NCBI GenBank assembly: GCA_016870035.1
Contig: VGCJ01000011.1
Location: 1 to 37,903 of the forward strand
Reading direction: 5' to 3'
DNA: 37,903 bases
DNA from: Alphaproteobacteria bacterium
GTDB lineage: Bacteria; Pseudomonadota; Alphaproteobacteria; Rhizobiales; Beijerinckiaceae
The translations under genes were made by a program, and so were the position numbers. The notes beneath the pieces are model-generated. The model made no database searches, was not told the DNA's origin, and saw nothing but the letters and a program-made list of their open reading frames with translations. Positions 11,482 through 20,012 of the stretch are shown here, piece after piece (position 1 is the stretch's first letter; each line of letters starts with the position of its first letter).

Positions 11482-12267
11482 ATGTCCGTAGTGACATCGT
11501 CTTCATCATTAACGCGCTGGCCAATCGTTGACACGCTGCGTGGCATTGCCGTGATTGCCATGATCGGATTCCATTTCATATGGGATCTCGGCTTTTTTCA
11601 AATGATTGATTACGACATTTCATTCACGCCCGAAGGTCGTGTGTTGTCGCATTTGATTGCGGGCATATTTCTTTTTCTCGTGGGTGTTTCGCTCACCCTC
11701 GCGCATCGCAAAGAGTTAAATGCTCGTGCGTTTCTCAAACGTTTTTTTAAAATTGCGGGTGCCGCTGCGTTCGTGTCTCTTGGCACTTTTTTCGCGACGC
11801 CTGAAGAATGGATTTTCTTTGGTGTACTTCATTGCATAGCCTTATCGAGTCTTTTGGCTTTGCTGCTTTTGCGTGCGCCTTTGATTATTGTTTTTGTATC
11901 AGCGTTGCTTGCACTCAGCGTGCCGGCACTCATTGAAACTCCCTTCTTCGATCGACCGGATATGTATTGGCTCGGGCTCAATCAAGTCTTGCCGCGCACC
12001 AATGATTATGTGCCACTCCTGCCATGGTTCGGCGTTGTCCTTATCGGCATTGTGATAGCACGCCTGATCCTCGCCCGCGAGGCATTGGTGACTCTACTGG
12101 CGCGCCCGTCTTTCATACCTCTCACGCTGATCGGCCGTTATGCTTTGCCGATCTATCTTCTTCACCAACCGGTTCTGATTGGGTTTCTTTGGGTCTTCGT
12201 GACTCTTGCAGGGCCTCTCGAGAAAACATCTGTGATCGAACCAGCCTTTTTCCAGAATTGCGCCTAA
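11482..12267 (+). CDS. DUF1624 (acyltransferase-like) membrane protein
   Basis: A 261-residue polytopic inner-membrane protein. The N-terminal RWPIVDTLRGIAVIAMIGFHFIWDL, the helix HLIAGIFLFLVGVSLTLAH, and the later PWFGVVLIGIVIAR and GRYALPIYLLHQPVLIGFLW match the DUF1624/YeiB-like family related to heparan-alpha-glucosaminide acetyltransferases. I count about seven hydrophobic segments. The family is thought to move acyl groups across the membrane, but the substrate is unknown and I do not assign one. It begins 15 bp downstream of atpC without a terminator, so it is probably the distal gene of the ATP synthase operon. The start ATG at 11482 lacks a strong ribosome site. No partner gene suggests a role. 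Confidence 0.75.
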   Translation: MSVVTSSSSLTRWPIVDTLRGIAVIAMIGFHFIWDLGFFQMIDYDISFTPEGRVLSHLIAGIFLFLVGVSLTLAHRKELNARAFLKRFFKIAGAAAFVSLGTFFATPEEWIFFGVLHCIALSSLLALLLLRAPLIIVFVSALLALSVPALIETPFFDRPDMYWLGLNQVLPRTNDYVPLLPWFGVVLIGIVIARLILAREALVTLLARPSFIPLTLIGRYALPIYLLHQPVLIGFLWVFVTLAGPLEKTSVIEPAFFQNCA

Positions 12268-12514
12268 AGCTGTGCGTCAAGTGGTCGCGATATCGAGGCC
12301 TGCGACCGCGCCTGCTCTTGTCTTGGCCGCGCATTATCCGGCGTGAAAAATCCGATCGGCGACGAAGCGCTTCATAGTGCCTTGGCAATTTGCCGCAAAG
12401 ACGGGGCTTTATGACGCCCTTTTGTCCCGTGATGACGTCAATCGACAGATCGATGACGGATCATCAATGCTGTGAAGCGATAGTGCGGGCTAATCGTCCT
12501 ATTGTTCGAATTCA
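12268..12514. other. Intergenic stretch before the sox promoter
   Basis: No convincing gene. A hairpin with an 8-bp stem (12281-12288 with 12302-12309, one G-U) and a 13-base loop follows the DUF1624 stop, but no T-run follows it, so a terminator is doubtful. A second weak hairpin GGGC/GCCC followed by TTTTG is near 12403-12425 and could help end the atp operon. Confidence 0.4.
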
Positions 12515-12544
12515 TTGGCAGTATCATCGTAGTTTTCGGATAAT
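12515..12544 (+). promoter_or_regulatory. Probable sigma-70 promoter of soxBDAG
   Basis: TTGGCA (12515-12520) and GATAAT (12539-12544) are separated by 18 bases, five of six consensus matches in each box. The expected start near 12551 leaves a leader of about 54 nt before the soxB TTG codon. Confidence 0.55.
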
Positions 12545-12550
12545 CCGGTT

Positions 12551-12604
12551 CAGATTTAATAGGTGGACCCGCGAGACGGGTTCCGCGGTCAGGGAGAGCC
12601 AGAC
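12551..12604 (+). promoter_or_regulatory. Folded soxB leader, possible riboswitch-like element
   Basis: Two mutually exclusive hairpins can form here. One pairs GACC-GCG (one bulged C, about 12566-12573) with CGCGGTC (about 12584-12590). The other pairs ACCCG with CGGGT around a CGAGA loop. GGT at about 12562 can also pair with GCC at 12598-12600, closing a helix around the ribosome site AGGGAGAG (12591-12598). This arrangement could gate soxB translation. The topology (outer GGU/GCC helix, internal loop holding the ribosome site, upper stem) recalls the short THF-II riboswitch, and sarcosine oxidase uses tetrahydrofolate. The upper stem is shorter than I would expect, so the class is not established. 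Confidence 0.35.
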
Positions 12605-13855
12605 TTGCGCTTCTCATTTCTCAATCTCGCTAAACAGGCGCTGAGCGCCCACCGCAATTGGCCGGAGCAATGGCGTTTTCCGGAAACGAAAGCCTCCTAT
12701 GACGCGATCATCGTCGGCGCCGGCGGCCACGGCCTCGGCACGGCCTATTACCTCGCTAAAGAACATGGGATGCGCAACATTGCCGTGCTCGAAAAAGGCT
12801 GGCTCGGTGGCGGAAATACGGGTCGTAACACAACGATCATCCGTTCGAATTATCTCTGGGAAGAAAGCCAAGGCCTTTATGAGCATTCCGTAAAGCTTTG
12901 GGAAACGCTCTCCGAAGAACTTAATTACAATGTCATGTATTCGCCGCGCGGCGTGATGATGCTCGCGCATACGGTGCATGACATTCAGGTGTTCAAACGC
13001 CATGTTCATGCCAACCGTTTGCAAGGCATCGACAATGAATGGTTGACCACAGAGCAAGCAAAAGAGTTCTGCCCCATTCTCAACATTGAAAAAAATATGC
13101 GCTATCCGATTTTGGGTGCGGCACTTCAACGCCGTGGTGGCACCGCGCGTCATGATGCGGTGGCGTGGGGTTATGCCCGTGCCGCAAGCGCGATGGGTGT
13201 CGACATCATTCAGAATTGCGAAGTGAAGGGCATTCGCCGTGATGCCAATGGCGCAGTAACGGGTGTCGAAACCACCAAAGGCTTTATAGGCACAAAAAAG
13301 ATTGGTGTTGTTGCAGCCGGTCATACAAGCGTGATCATGCAAATGGCCCATGTGCGTATGCCGCTTGAATCCTATCCGCTGCAAGCGCTTGTGTCCGAAC
13401 CCATTAAGCCGATCATGCCTTGCGTTGTGATGTCTAATACAATCCACGCCTATATGTCGCAATCAGACAAGGGCGAACTCGTGATTGGCGCGGGCACCGA
13501 TGCTTATACATCCTATAGCCAAACAGGCGGTCTGCATATCACGACGCATACGCTTGACGCGATTTGCGAACTCTTCCCTGTTGCGCGCCGCATGCGCATG
13601 CTCAGAAATTGGGGCGGTATTGTTGATGTGACACCGGATCGCTCACCCATTCTCGCAAAGACTCCGGTGAAGGGGCTTTACGTGAATTGCGGTTGGGGTA
13701 CAGGCGGTTTCAAAGCAACACCGGGTTCCGCGCATGTCTTCGCGCATACGATTGCACGCGATGAACCGCATCCGATCAATGCCGGTTTCACGATTGAACG
13801 CTTCAAGACCGGTCGTTTGATTGATGAAGCAGCCGCAGCTGCTGTCGCGCATTAA
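12605..13855 (+). CDS. soxB: Sarcosine oxidase beta subunit
   Basis: The FAD/FMN-carrying catalytic subunit of heterotetrameric sarcosine oxidase, which demethylates sarcosine to glycine. The chosen start is a TTG six bases after AGGGAGAG. It gives 416 residues beginning [20 protein letters not shown], the conserved N-terminus of SoxB. An ATG at 12563 would add 14 residues of no family counterpart. The FAD-binding Rossmann motif GAGGHG is at 38-43, followed by [16 protein letters not shown]. The motif [17 protein letters not shown] (about 176-192) contains the histidine (H183) that by family knowledge is the candidate for covalent FMN. The C-terminal [14 protein letters not shown] and [15 protein letters not shown] are intact. 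It is first in soxB-D-A-G. Confidence 0.95.
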   Translation: MRFSFLNLAKQALSAHRNWPEQWRFPETKASYDAIIVGAGGHGLGTAYYLAKEHGMRNIAVLEKGWLGGGNTGRNTTIIRSNYLWEESQGLYEHSVKLWETLSEELNYNVMYSPRGVMMLAHTVHDIQVFKRHVHANRLQGIDNEWLTTEQAKEFCPILNIEKNMRYPILGAALQRRGGTARHDAVAWGYARAASAMGVDIIQNCEVKGIRRDANGAVTGVETTKGFIGTKKIGVVAAGHTSVIMQMAHVRMPLESYPLQALVSEPIKPIMPCVVMSNTIHAYMSQSDKGELVIGAGTDAYTSYSQTGGLHITTHTLDAICELFPVARRMRMLRNWGGIVDVTPDRSPILAKTPVKGLYVNCGWGTGGFKATPGSAHVFAHTIARDEPHPINAGFTIERFKTGRLIDEAAAAAVAH

Positions 13856-13868
13856 GGGAGTAGTCGAG

Positions 13869-14168
13869 ATGTTGTTGATCCCTTGCCCTTATTGCGGCGA
13901 ACGTCCTGAACTTGAATTTCGCTATGCAGGCGAAGCGCATGTCGCACGTCCTGCCGATCCAATGAAAACAACAGATGAAGAATGGGCGGAATATCTTTAT
14001 TTCCGGTCCAATCCGAAAGGCATCCATATTGAACGCTGGCGCCATATTTCCGGTTGCGCGCGTTTCTTCAATTGTGTGCGTGACACCGTGAGTGATAAGA
14101 TTTTGAAAACTTATAAAGCGGGTGAACCGCGCGTTGATCTCAAACAATTCGAGAAGGGGGCCAACTGA
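13869..14168 (+). CDS. soxD: Sarcosine oxidase delta subunit
   Basis: A 99-residue zinc-binding subunit of the sarcosine oxidase complex. The N-terminal CPYCGERPELEFRYAGEAH carries the CxxC half of the zinc site, and a later cysteine and histidine (RHISGCARFFNCVRD) give the rest. WAEYLYFRSNPKG is the family core. The ATG at 13869 follows an AAGGGAG ribosome site that overlaps the soxB stop. The frame is open upstream to 13821, but that part lies inside soxB and is not conserved. Its TGA overlaps the soxA ATG (TGATG), so delta and alpha are probably made in equal amounts. Confidence 0.93.
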   Translation: MLLIPCPYCGERPELEFRYAGEAHVARPADPMKTTDEEWAEYLYFRSNPKGIHIERWRHISGCARFFNCVRDTVSDKILKTYKAGEPRVDLKQFEKGAN

Positions 14169-17158
14169 TGAGCCTTCATCTTCGCACAACTCAATCGGGT
14201 CGTATCAATCGTTCGAAGCCGCTGACTTTTACCTTTGATGGTAAAAGCTATAAAGGCTTTCATGGTGATACGCTTGCCTCCGCTTTGCTCGCCAATGGCG
14301 TGCATCTTATGGGCCGCTCCTTCAAATATCATCGCCCGCGCGGCGTTGTGACAGCGGGTTCGGACGAGCCTAACGCGCTTGTGAGTGTCGGTGTTGGTGC
14401 ACGTCACACGCCGAATTTGCGCGCAACGCAAGTTGAGCTCTATGACGGGCTTGTGGCGAAGAGCCAGAACGCGTGGCCGTCTTTGTCATTCGATATCGGC
14501 TCGATCAATAATGTCTTGTCGCCGCTTTTTGTAGCCGGCTTCTACTATAAGACATTCATGTGGCCGAACATTGCGTGGAAGAAGCTCTATGAACCGATCA
14601 TTCGTCGCGCAGCCGGTCTTGGCACAGCACCGACGTCTCCTGATCCCGATCATTATTCAACGCGCTATGCGCATTGCGATGTGCTTGTGATTGGTGCAGG
14701 CGCTGCGGGACTTTCTGCAGCACTTGCTGCCGCTGAGTCAGGTGCACGTGTGATTTTGTGTGACGAGCAAGCGGAACTTGGTGGGTCGCTATTGTCTGAT
14801 CTTCACGCGACGATTGACGGCAAGTCAGCATCCGAGTGGGTTGCGCATGCGGTTCAAACGTTGAGTGCAAAATCGGGAATGGTGACGCTTCTGCCGCGCA
14901 CACAGGCCTTTGGTTATTTTGCGCAGAACTTTGTTGGTCTTGTCGAGCGCGTAACGGATCATCTCGCAAGTCCTGATAAGAAACTCCCGCGCGATCGTCT
15001 GTGGCAAGTGCGTGCGAAAGAAGTCGTGATCGCTACCGGTGCGCATGAATGTCCGCTTGTGTTTCCTGACAATGATCGTCCGGGAATTATGCTCGCAGAC
15101 GCCGCGCGCATTTTTGCCAATCGCTACGGTGTTCGCCCTGGCGGTCGTGCGGTTGTTGCGACGGCGCATGACAGCGCCTATCAAGCTACACTTGATTTGA
15201 AAGCGGCAGGCGTCAGCATTGAGCGCATCGTCGATCTTCGTCATGAAGCGAATGGCGCTTTGCCAAATGCAGCGCGTGCCGCAGGCATTCGCGTAGATGT
15301 TGCGACAGCGATTACCGGATCAACCGGATCTTTGCGTGTGAAAAGCGCGCGCGTTTCAAAAATCAATACCGATGGTGAAGAAGATATTCCGTGCGATTTG
15401 ATTTTGATGTGTGGGGGCTGGACGCCGTCCGTGCATCTCTTCTCACAATCGCGCGGCAAATTGAAATTCGATGCAGAACGCAATGTGTTTATTCCGGACA
15501 TATCGGTGCAAGCCGAGCGTTCAGCGGGAGCATGCAAAGGCTCTGAAACTTTGTCGGATGCTTTCGCTGACGGTTTTTCGGCTGGCAGCGATGCCGCGAC
15601 CAAAGTAGGCTTTAAAGCGTCGTTGCATAGCGTTACTGTTTCTGGTGTGCATGAGGCGAAAGGTGGCTTCTTGGGTGCGGTTCCCCATCCGCATGATGCG
15701 GGCCGCGTCAAAGCCTTTGTTGATTTCCAGAACGACGTCACCGCAAAGGATATCAAGCTCGCAACACGCGAAGGCATGCGTTCGATCGAACATGTGAAGC
15801 GCTACACTACAACGGGTATGGCGACTGATCAAGGTAAGCTTTCGAATATGAATGCTTTGGCGATTGCCTCTCAAGCGCTCGATAAATCGATTCCGGAGTT
15901 GGGACTCACTACGTTCCGTCAGCCTTACACACCAATCAGCTTTGGTGCGATGGCTAATCATTCGCGTGGTGATTTGTTTGATCCCGTGCGGAGAACACCA
16001 ACGCATGCTTGGGCCGAAAAATATGGCGCGGCGTTTGAAGATGTCGGTCTGTGGAAGCGCGCATGGTATTTCCCGAAAGCGGGTGAAGACATGCACAAAT
16101 CGGTGTTGCGTGAGTGCAAAACCGTGCGCGAGACAGCGGGTATTTTCGACGCGTCAACACTTGGTAAGATCGAAGTTGTTGGCCTCGATGCTGCCGAATT
16201 CATGAATCTTCTCTATACCAATCCGTGGTCGAAACTCGAAGTGGGTCGTCTTCGCTATGGCGTGATGCTCAATGAAGCAGGCTTCGTGATGGATGACGGT
16301 GTTGTTGGCCGCATCGCGGAAGATCGTTTCCATGTGACGACCACAACAGGGGGCGCGCCGCGTGTGATGAATCACATGGAGGATTATCTCCAAACCGAAT
16401 TTCCGCATTTGAAAGTTCATCTTACGTCAACGACCGAACAATGGGCGGTGGTTGCGGTGCAGGGTCCGAAAGCACGCGACATCATCAAGCCGCTTGTCAA
16501 AGGCATTGATCTTTCGAATGAGTCGATGCCTCATATGAGCGTGAAGCTCGGTAAAATCTGTGGTGTGCCGACACGGCTTTTCCGTATGAGCTTCACGGGT
16601 GAACTTGGTTTCGAAGTGAATGTGCCCGCTGATTATGGTCAGGCAGTGTGGGAAGCGATTTGGGCGGAAGCGCAGAAACATAATGCCTGCGCTTATGGCA
16701 CCGAAACCATGCATGTGTTGCGCGCAGAAAAAGGCTTCATCATTGTCGGTCAGGAAACCGATGGCACGATGACGCCGGATGATGTGGGCCTTGCATGGAC
16801 CATCGGAAAAATAAAACCTGATTTTGTTGGCAAGCGTTCGCTCACAAGGCCTGATCTTGTGAAGAGTGATCGCAAGCAACTTGTGGGTCTTCTTCCCCTT
16901 GATCCGAAAACATTGCTTGAAGAAGGCGTGCAGATTGTCGGTAAAGCCAATGTGCCAACAGGCACACCGGCGCTCGGCCATGTCACCTCGTCTTATGAAA
17001 GCGCGGTACTCGGAAGAACATTTGCTTTGGCTGTCGTCGCTGCTGGTCGTTCACGCATTGGCGAGACGCTTTATGTGCCGATGCCCGGTGGTGATATTGC
17101 GGTGAAGGTCACCGATCCCGTCTTCTATGATAAAGAAGGAGCGCGTCTCAATGGTTGA
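14168..17158 (+). CDS. soxA: Sarcosine oxidase alpha subunit
   Basis: The 996-residue large subunit. Domains in order are: an N-terminal domain resembling 2Fe-2S ferredoxin-like proteins (about 15-95, YKGFHGDTLASALLANG); an NAD-binding dehydrogenase region with GAGAAG at 176-181; and a C-terminal aminomethyltransferase/GcvT-like tetrahydrofolate-binding domain (about 590-990, with GKIEVVGLDAAEFMNLLYTN and GELGFEVNVPADYG). By family knowledge the last domain converts the sarcosine methyl group into 5,10-methylene-THF. The length is normal. It overlaps soxD by one base and soxG by eight bases. Confidence 0.96.
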   Translation: MSLHLRTTQSGRINRSKPLTFTFDGKSYKGFHGDTLASALLANGVHLMGRSFKYHRPRGVVTAGSDEPNALVSVGVGARHTPNLRATQVELYDGLVAKSQNAWPSLSFDIGSINNVLSPLFVAGFYYKTFMWPNIAWKKLYEPIIRRAAGLGTAPTSPDPDHYSTRYAHCDVLVIGAGAAGLSAALAAAESGARVILCDEQAELGGSLLSDLHATIDGKSASEWVAHAVQTLSAKSGMVTLLPRTQAFGYFAQNFVGLVERVTDHLASPDKKLPRDRLWQVRAKEVVIATGAHECPLVFPDNDRPGIMLADAARIFANRYGVRPGGRAVVATAHDSAYQATLDLKAAGVSIERIVDLRHEANGALPNAARAAGIRVDVATAITGSTGSLRVKSARVSKINTDGEEDIPCDLILMCGGWTPSVHLFSQSRGKLKFDAERNVFIPDISVQAERSAGACKGSETLSDAFADGFSAGSDAATKVGFKASLHSVTVSGVHEAKGGFLGAVPHPHDAGRVKAFVDFQNDVTAKDIKLATREGMRSIEHVKRYTTTGMATDQGKLSNMNALAIASQALDKSIPELGLTTFRQPYTPISFGAMANHSRGDLFDPVRRTPTHAWAEKYGAAFEDVGLWKRAWYFPKAGEDMHKSVLRECKTVRETAGIFDASTLGKIEVVGLDAAEFMNLLYTNPWSKLEVGRLRYGVMLNEAGFVMDDGVVGRIAEDRFHVTTTTGGAPRVMNHMEDYLQTEFPHLKVHLTSTTEQWAVVAVQGPKARDIIKPLVKGIDLSNESMPHMSVKLGKICGVPTRLFRMSFTGELGFEVNVPADYGQAVWEAIWAEAQKHNACAYGTETMHVLRAEKGFIIVGQETDGTMTPDDVGLAWTIGKIKPDFVGKRSLTRPDLVKSDRKQLVGLLPLDPKTLLEEGVQIVGKANVPTGTPALGHVTSSYESAVLGRTFALAVVAAGRSRIGETLYVPMPGGDIAVKVTDPVFYDKEGARLNG

Positions 17159-17714
17159 GCTCAAAGTGACCCGCCGCTCGGCATTTGAAGGACTTCATGC
17201 GATTGGCGTTTCTGGAAAAGTCTCGGCAACGCCATCAGCTTTAGCAACACGTTTTTCCTTTCGGGGTGATCACGAAGCGGCTCAGCGCGCCTCAAAAGCC
17301 TTTGGCGTGACCTTGCCTTTAGCTTTGTTGAAAGCTGAAACCAATGGCACGCGCACCGCGATTTCGCTCGGGCCCGATGAATGGTTGCTGATTGCAGAAG
17401 ATGGCGCCGCGCAATTGCTTGCTGATGAAATCGAGAAAGCGCTTGGCACTCATTTCCATTCGCTTGTTGACATCAGCCATCGCAATACGGGCTTTGATGT
17501 ATCAGGCGCGGAAGCGGCAACATTCCTCGCAACCGGCAATCCGCTTGATTTGCATATCAGTGCTTTTCCCGTTGGCATGGCGACGCGCACGATTTTTTCA
17601 AAAGCGGAAATTGTGCTTTGGCGCAAGAGCGCAGATACGTTCCACGTCGAAATCTGGCGTTCATTCCTGCCCTTCATGTGGGGGTTGTTGGAAGAAGCCG
17701 CGCATGAGTTGTGA
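17151..17714 (+). CDS. soxG: Sarcosine oxidase gamma subunit
   Basis: A 187-residue subunit related to the GcvT fold that stabilises the alpha-beta assembly. Conserved segments are LGPDEWLLIAEDG, LVDISHRNTGFDVSGAEAATFLATGNPLDL, and the C-terminal RKSADTFHVEIWRSFLPFMWGLLEEAA. The ATG at 17151 (MVELKVTRRS) overlaps the soxA stop by eight bases and has AAGAAGGA upstream. An in-frame ATG at 17127 would add MIKKERVS with no family support. It is the last gene of the operon and is followed by a strong terminator at 17795-17823. Confidence 0.93.
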   Translation: MVELKVTRRSAFEGLHAIGVSGKVSATPSALATRFSFRGDHEAAQRASKAFGVTLPLALLKAETNGTRTAISLGPDEWLLIAEDGAAQLLADEIEKALGTHFHSLVDISHRNTGFDVSGAEAATFLATGNPLDLHISAFPVGMATRTIFSKAEIVLWRKSADTFHVEIWRSFLPFMWGLLEEAAHEL

Positions 17715-17745
17715 GTAGACGGCCACTATTACTTGTGAACCTCAA

Positions 17746-17865
17746 CCGTCATTGCGAGCACGAGAGAAGCAATCCAGTTAACGGCTTAAATTAAGGCGCA
17801 GCGGCTTCGCTGCGCCTTTTCTTTTAACTCCACCTGGATTGCTTCGCGTTCGCTTGCAATGACGG
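17746..17865. repeat. 120-bp palindromic MITE/REP-like element, copy 2
   Basis: Imperfect inverted arms of 32 bases (17746-17777 and 17834-17865) surround a 56-base centre, the same geometry as 486-604 but in the opposite orientation. The outer ends read CCGTCATTGC and GCAATGACGG. The centre contains a perfect 9-bp terminator hairpin. The element occupies the space between the convergent sox operon and the beta-hydroxyacid dehydrogenase gene. Confidence 0.8.
17795..17823 (+). terminator. Intrinsic terminator of the sox operon, inside the repeat
   Basis: GGCGCAGCG (17795-17803) pairs perfectly with CGCTGCGCC (17808-17816) around a GCTT loop, followed by TTTTCTTTT. On the opposite strand the flank is TTAATTTAAG, so weak bidirectional action for the dehydrogenase gene is possible. 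Confidence 0.85.
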
Positions 17866-17873
17866 ATACGCGA

Positions 17874-18743
17874 TCACTTCCGCTCCAATCGTGCAAGCAG
17901 GCTCGACGTATCCCAACGGCCGCCGCCCATGCCTTGCACTTCGCCATAGAATTGATCGACAAGGGCTGTAACAGGAAGCTGCGCGCCATTGCGGCGGCTT
18001 TCTGCGATGCAAATACCAAGATCTTTGCGCATCCAATCAACCGCAAAACCAAAATCGAATTTTGACTGATTCATCGTCTTGTAGCGATTTTCCATTTGCC
18101 AGCTTTGCGCCGCGCCTTTCGAAATGGTTTCAATCACCGCTTCCACGTCAAGACCGGCTTTCTTTGCGAAGTTCACGCCTTCGGCCAAACCTTGCACGAG
18201 ACCCGCGATACAAATCTGGTTGACCATTTTTGTGAGTTGCCCCGCGCCCGAAGGGCCCAGCAATTTGCACATGCGTGCGAAAGACATGATCACCGGTTCA
18301 ACGCGCGCGTAAGTTTCAGCTTCACCGCCACACATCACCGTCAGTACACCATTTTCCGCACCCGCTTGGCCTCCTGAAACCGGCGCATCGATGAAAGCGA
18401 GTCCCTTTTCTTTGGCCGCAGCATAAAGTTCGCGCGCGACTTCGGCAGATGCTGTGGTGTGATCAACAAAAACGCTGCCTTTCGTCATGGATTGAAAGGC
18501 ACCATCAGGAGCTGTTGTCACCTGACGCAGATCATCATCATTGCCGACACAAGCGAAGACAATTTCTTGACCGCTCGCGGCTTCACGCGGCGTTTTGGCT
18601 AGTCGCCCGCCATGGGCTTTCACCCAGGCTTTAGACTTCGATGTCGTGCGGTTATAGACTGTGACGTCATGGCCCTTGGCGGCGAGATGTCGCGCCATGG
18701 GAAAGCCCATCACGCCCAAACCCAGAAATGCTACTTTTGCCAT
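17874..18743 (-). CDS. NAD(P)-dependent beta-hydroxyacid dehydrogenase (3-hydroxyisobutyrate / tartronate semialdehyde reductase family)
   Basis: A 289-residue oxidoreductase of the GarR/MmsB family. The N-terminal NAD(P) Rossmann motif GLGVMG is at 8-13, the family signature VSGGQAGAENG at 122-132, and the catalytic lysine is K172 in GQLTKMVNQ. The second domain is all-helical. Sequence alone does not separate 3-hydroxyisobutyrate dehydrogenase (valine degradation) from 2-hydroxy-3-oxopropionate reductase (glycerate/glyoxylate metabolism). A glyoxylate-related role would fit the glcF fragment at the right edge, but the two are unlinked. The ATG at 18743 has GGAG well placed upstream. A GTG at 18752 would add three residues. 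It converges on the sox operon. Confidence 0.85.
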   Translation of the reverse strand: MAKVAFLGLGVMGFPMARHLAAKGHDVTVYNRTTSKSKAWVKAHGGRLAKTPREAASGQEIVFACVGNDDDLRQVTTAPDGAFQSMTKGSVFVDHTTASAEVARELYAAAKEKGLAFIDAPVSGGQAGAENGVLTVMCGGEAETYARVEPVIMSFARMCKLLGPSGAGQLTKMVNQICIAGLVQGLAEGVNFAKKAGLDVEAVIETISKGAAQSWQMENRYKTMNQSKFDFGFAVDWMRKDLGICIAESRRNGAQLPVTALVDQFYGEVQGMGGGRWDTSSLLARLERK

Positions 18744-18840
18744 GTCGCTCACTCCGATTGGTTCGACCGCTTACGAGTTAAGCGAGCATATGGACCGACA
18801 GCGCGGCGCGGGCAAGTCATCTCATTTGCGCGGCTCGCGA

Positions 18841-18869
18841 TTGACCCTGCTTGGCAGCGCGCTCATAAA
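18841..18869 (+). promoter_or_regulatory. Candidate sigma-70 promoter of mrp
   Basis: TTGACC (18841-18846) and CATAAA (18864-18869) are 17 bases apart. The -35 box matches five of six consensus bases. The start would be about 20 bases before the mrp GTG. Confidence 0.5.
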
Positions 18870-18898
18870 GCAAACAGAGTTTCGATGGAGATAAAATC

Positions 18899-19999
18899 GT
18901 GGCGAGTGAACAGGACATCCGCAATGCGTTGTCGGTCTTGAAAGGACCGGATGGAAAAACACCTTTCTTGCGTTCGGGTCTTTTCGGTGGTGTTTCGATT
19001 CAAGGCGACAAGGCCTATCTCTCTTTGATTGCTGATCCCGATCAGGTGAAAGCGCTCGAGTCGTTGCGTACCGAAGTGGAGCGCGCGGTTCTCTCTGTTA
19101 AAGGCATCGACAAAGCGCTTGTGACGTTTACGGCCGAGCGTCCGCCGCAAGCCGGTGCTGTTGCGCCGGGTCCGCGCGCGCAAGGAGCGAATGCGCGTGC
19201 GATGATTCCGGGCGTCAAACACATTGTCGCGGTCGCGTCCGGCAAAGGCGGGGTGGGTAAATCAACCGTTTCGGCCAATCTCGCTTTGGCGCTTGCGGCG
19301 CAAGGGATGAAGGTTGGCATTCTTGACGCGGATATTTATGGCCCGTCATTGCCGAAACTTTTCGGTATCAATCGCAAGCCTGAAATTGACGAAAATAAAA
19401 TCATGCAACCGCTTGCGGCTTTCGGCCTCAAAGTGATGTCGATTGGTTTTCTCGTTGAAGAAGAAACGCCGATGATCTGGCGCGGGCCGATGGTGATGTC
19501 TGCTCTTCAACAAATGATGCGTGAGGTGAATTGGGGCACGCTTGATTTGTTGATTGTTGATATGCCGCCCGGCACGGGGGATGCCCAACTCACGATGGCG
19601 CAATCGGTTTCTTTATCTGGAGCAGTAGTTGTTTCAACACCGCAAGATTTGGCCTTGATTGACGCGCGGCGCGGCATTACCATGTTCAAACGTGTTGAAG
19701 TACCTATTCTGGGACTCATCGAGAATATGAGTTTTTTTCTGTGTCCTGAATGCGGTACGCGTTTGGATATTTTTGGTCACGGTGGCGCACGCCACGAAGC
19801 CGAGCGTTTGGGTGTACCCTTCTTGGGTGAAGTGCCGTTGCATATGGATATTCGCGCGCTCTCTGATGCAGGCACACCGATTGTTGCCAAAACACCTGAT
19901 GGTCCGCATGCGAAACTCTTTCTAGATATAGCAGCGTCCGTGAAGACGCGTCTTGAAGGTGACGTGGTGCGTCTAGGCCCGAAGATTGTGATCGAGTAA
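18899..19999 (+). CDS. mrp: Iron-sulfur cluster carrier ATPase Mrp/ApbC
   Basis: A P-loop ATPase of the Mrp/NBP35 group that binds and delivers [4Fe-4S] clusters to apo-proteins. The 366 residues comprise an N-terminal MIP18/DUF59-like domain (about 1-80), an alanine/proline-rich linker, and the ATPase domain. The deviant Walker A GKGGVGKS is at 115-122, the switch region DMPPGTGDAQLT at about 221-232, and the cluster-binding CxxC (C282/C285) in FLCPECG. It starts at GTG 18899 behind ATGGAG. The stop is 13 bp before the FAD oxidoreductase, so the two probably share a transcript. Its clients are not evident from position, although IspG is one iron-sulfur enzyme nearby. Confidence 0.93.
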   Translation: MASEQDIRNALSVLKGPDGKTPFLRSGLFGGVSIQGDKAYLSLIADPDQVKALESLRTEVERAVLSVKGIDKALVTFTAERPPQAGAVAPGPRAQGANARAMIPGVKHIVAVASGKGGVGKSTVSANLALALAAQGMKVGILDADIYGPSLPKLFGINRKPEIDENKIMQPLAAFGLKVMSIGFLVEEETPMIWRGPMVMSALQQMMREVNWGTLDLLIVDMPPGTGDAQLTMAQSVSLSGAVVVSTPQDLALIDARRGITMFKRVEVPILGLIENMSFFLCPECGTRLDIFGHGGARHEAERLGVPFLGEVPLHMDIRALSDAGTPIVAKTPDGPHAKLFLDIAASVKTRLEGDVVRLGPKIVIE

Positions 20000-20012
20000 A
20001 AGGTCGAGATCT

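Noticed and set aside
12551-12604. Glycine riboswitch before soxB, suggested by GGAGAG
   Set aside because: The leader is far too short and has none of the other conserved aptamer segments. The GGAGAG is part of the ribosome site.
12614-13462. 282-codon minus-strand frame opposite soxB, and similar long antisense frames opposite ispA, soxA, atpD and priA
   Set aside because: They are shadows of strongly supported genes, are rich in H, R and C, and have no ribosome sites or family features.
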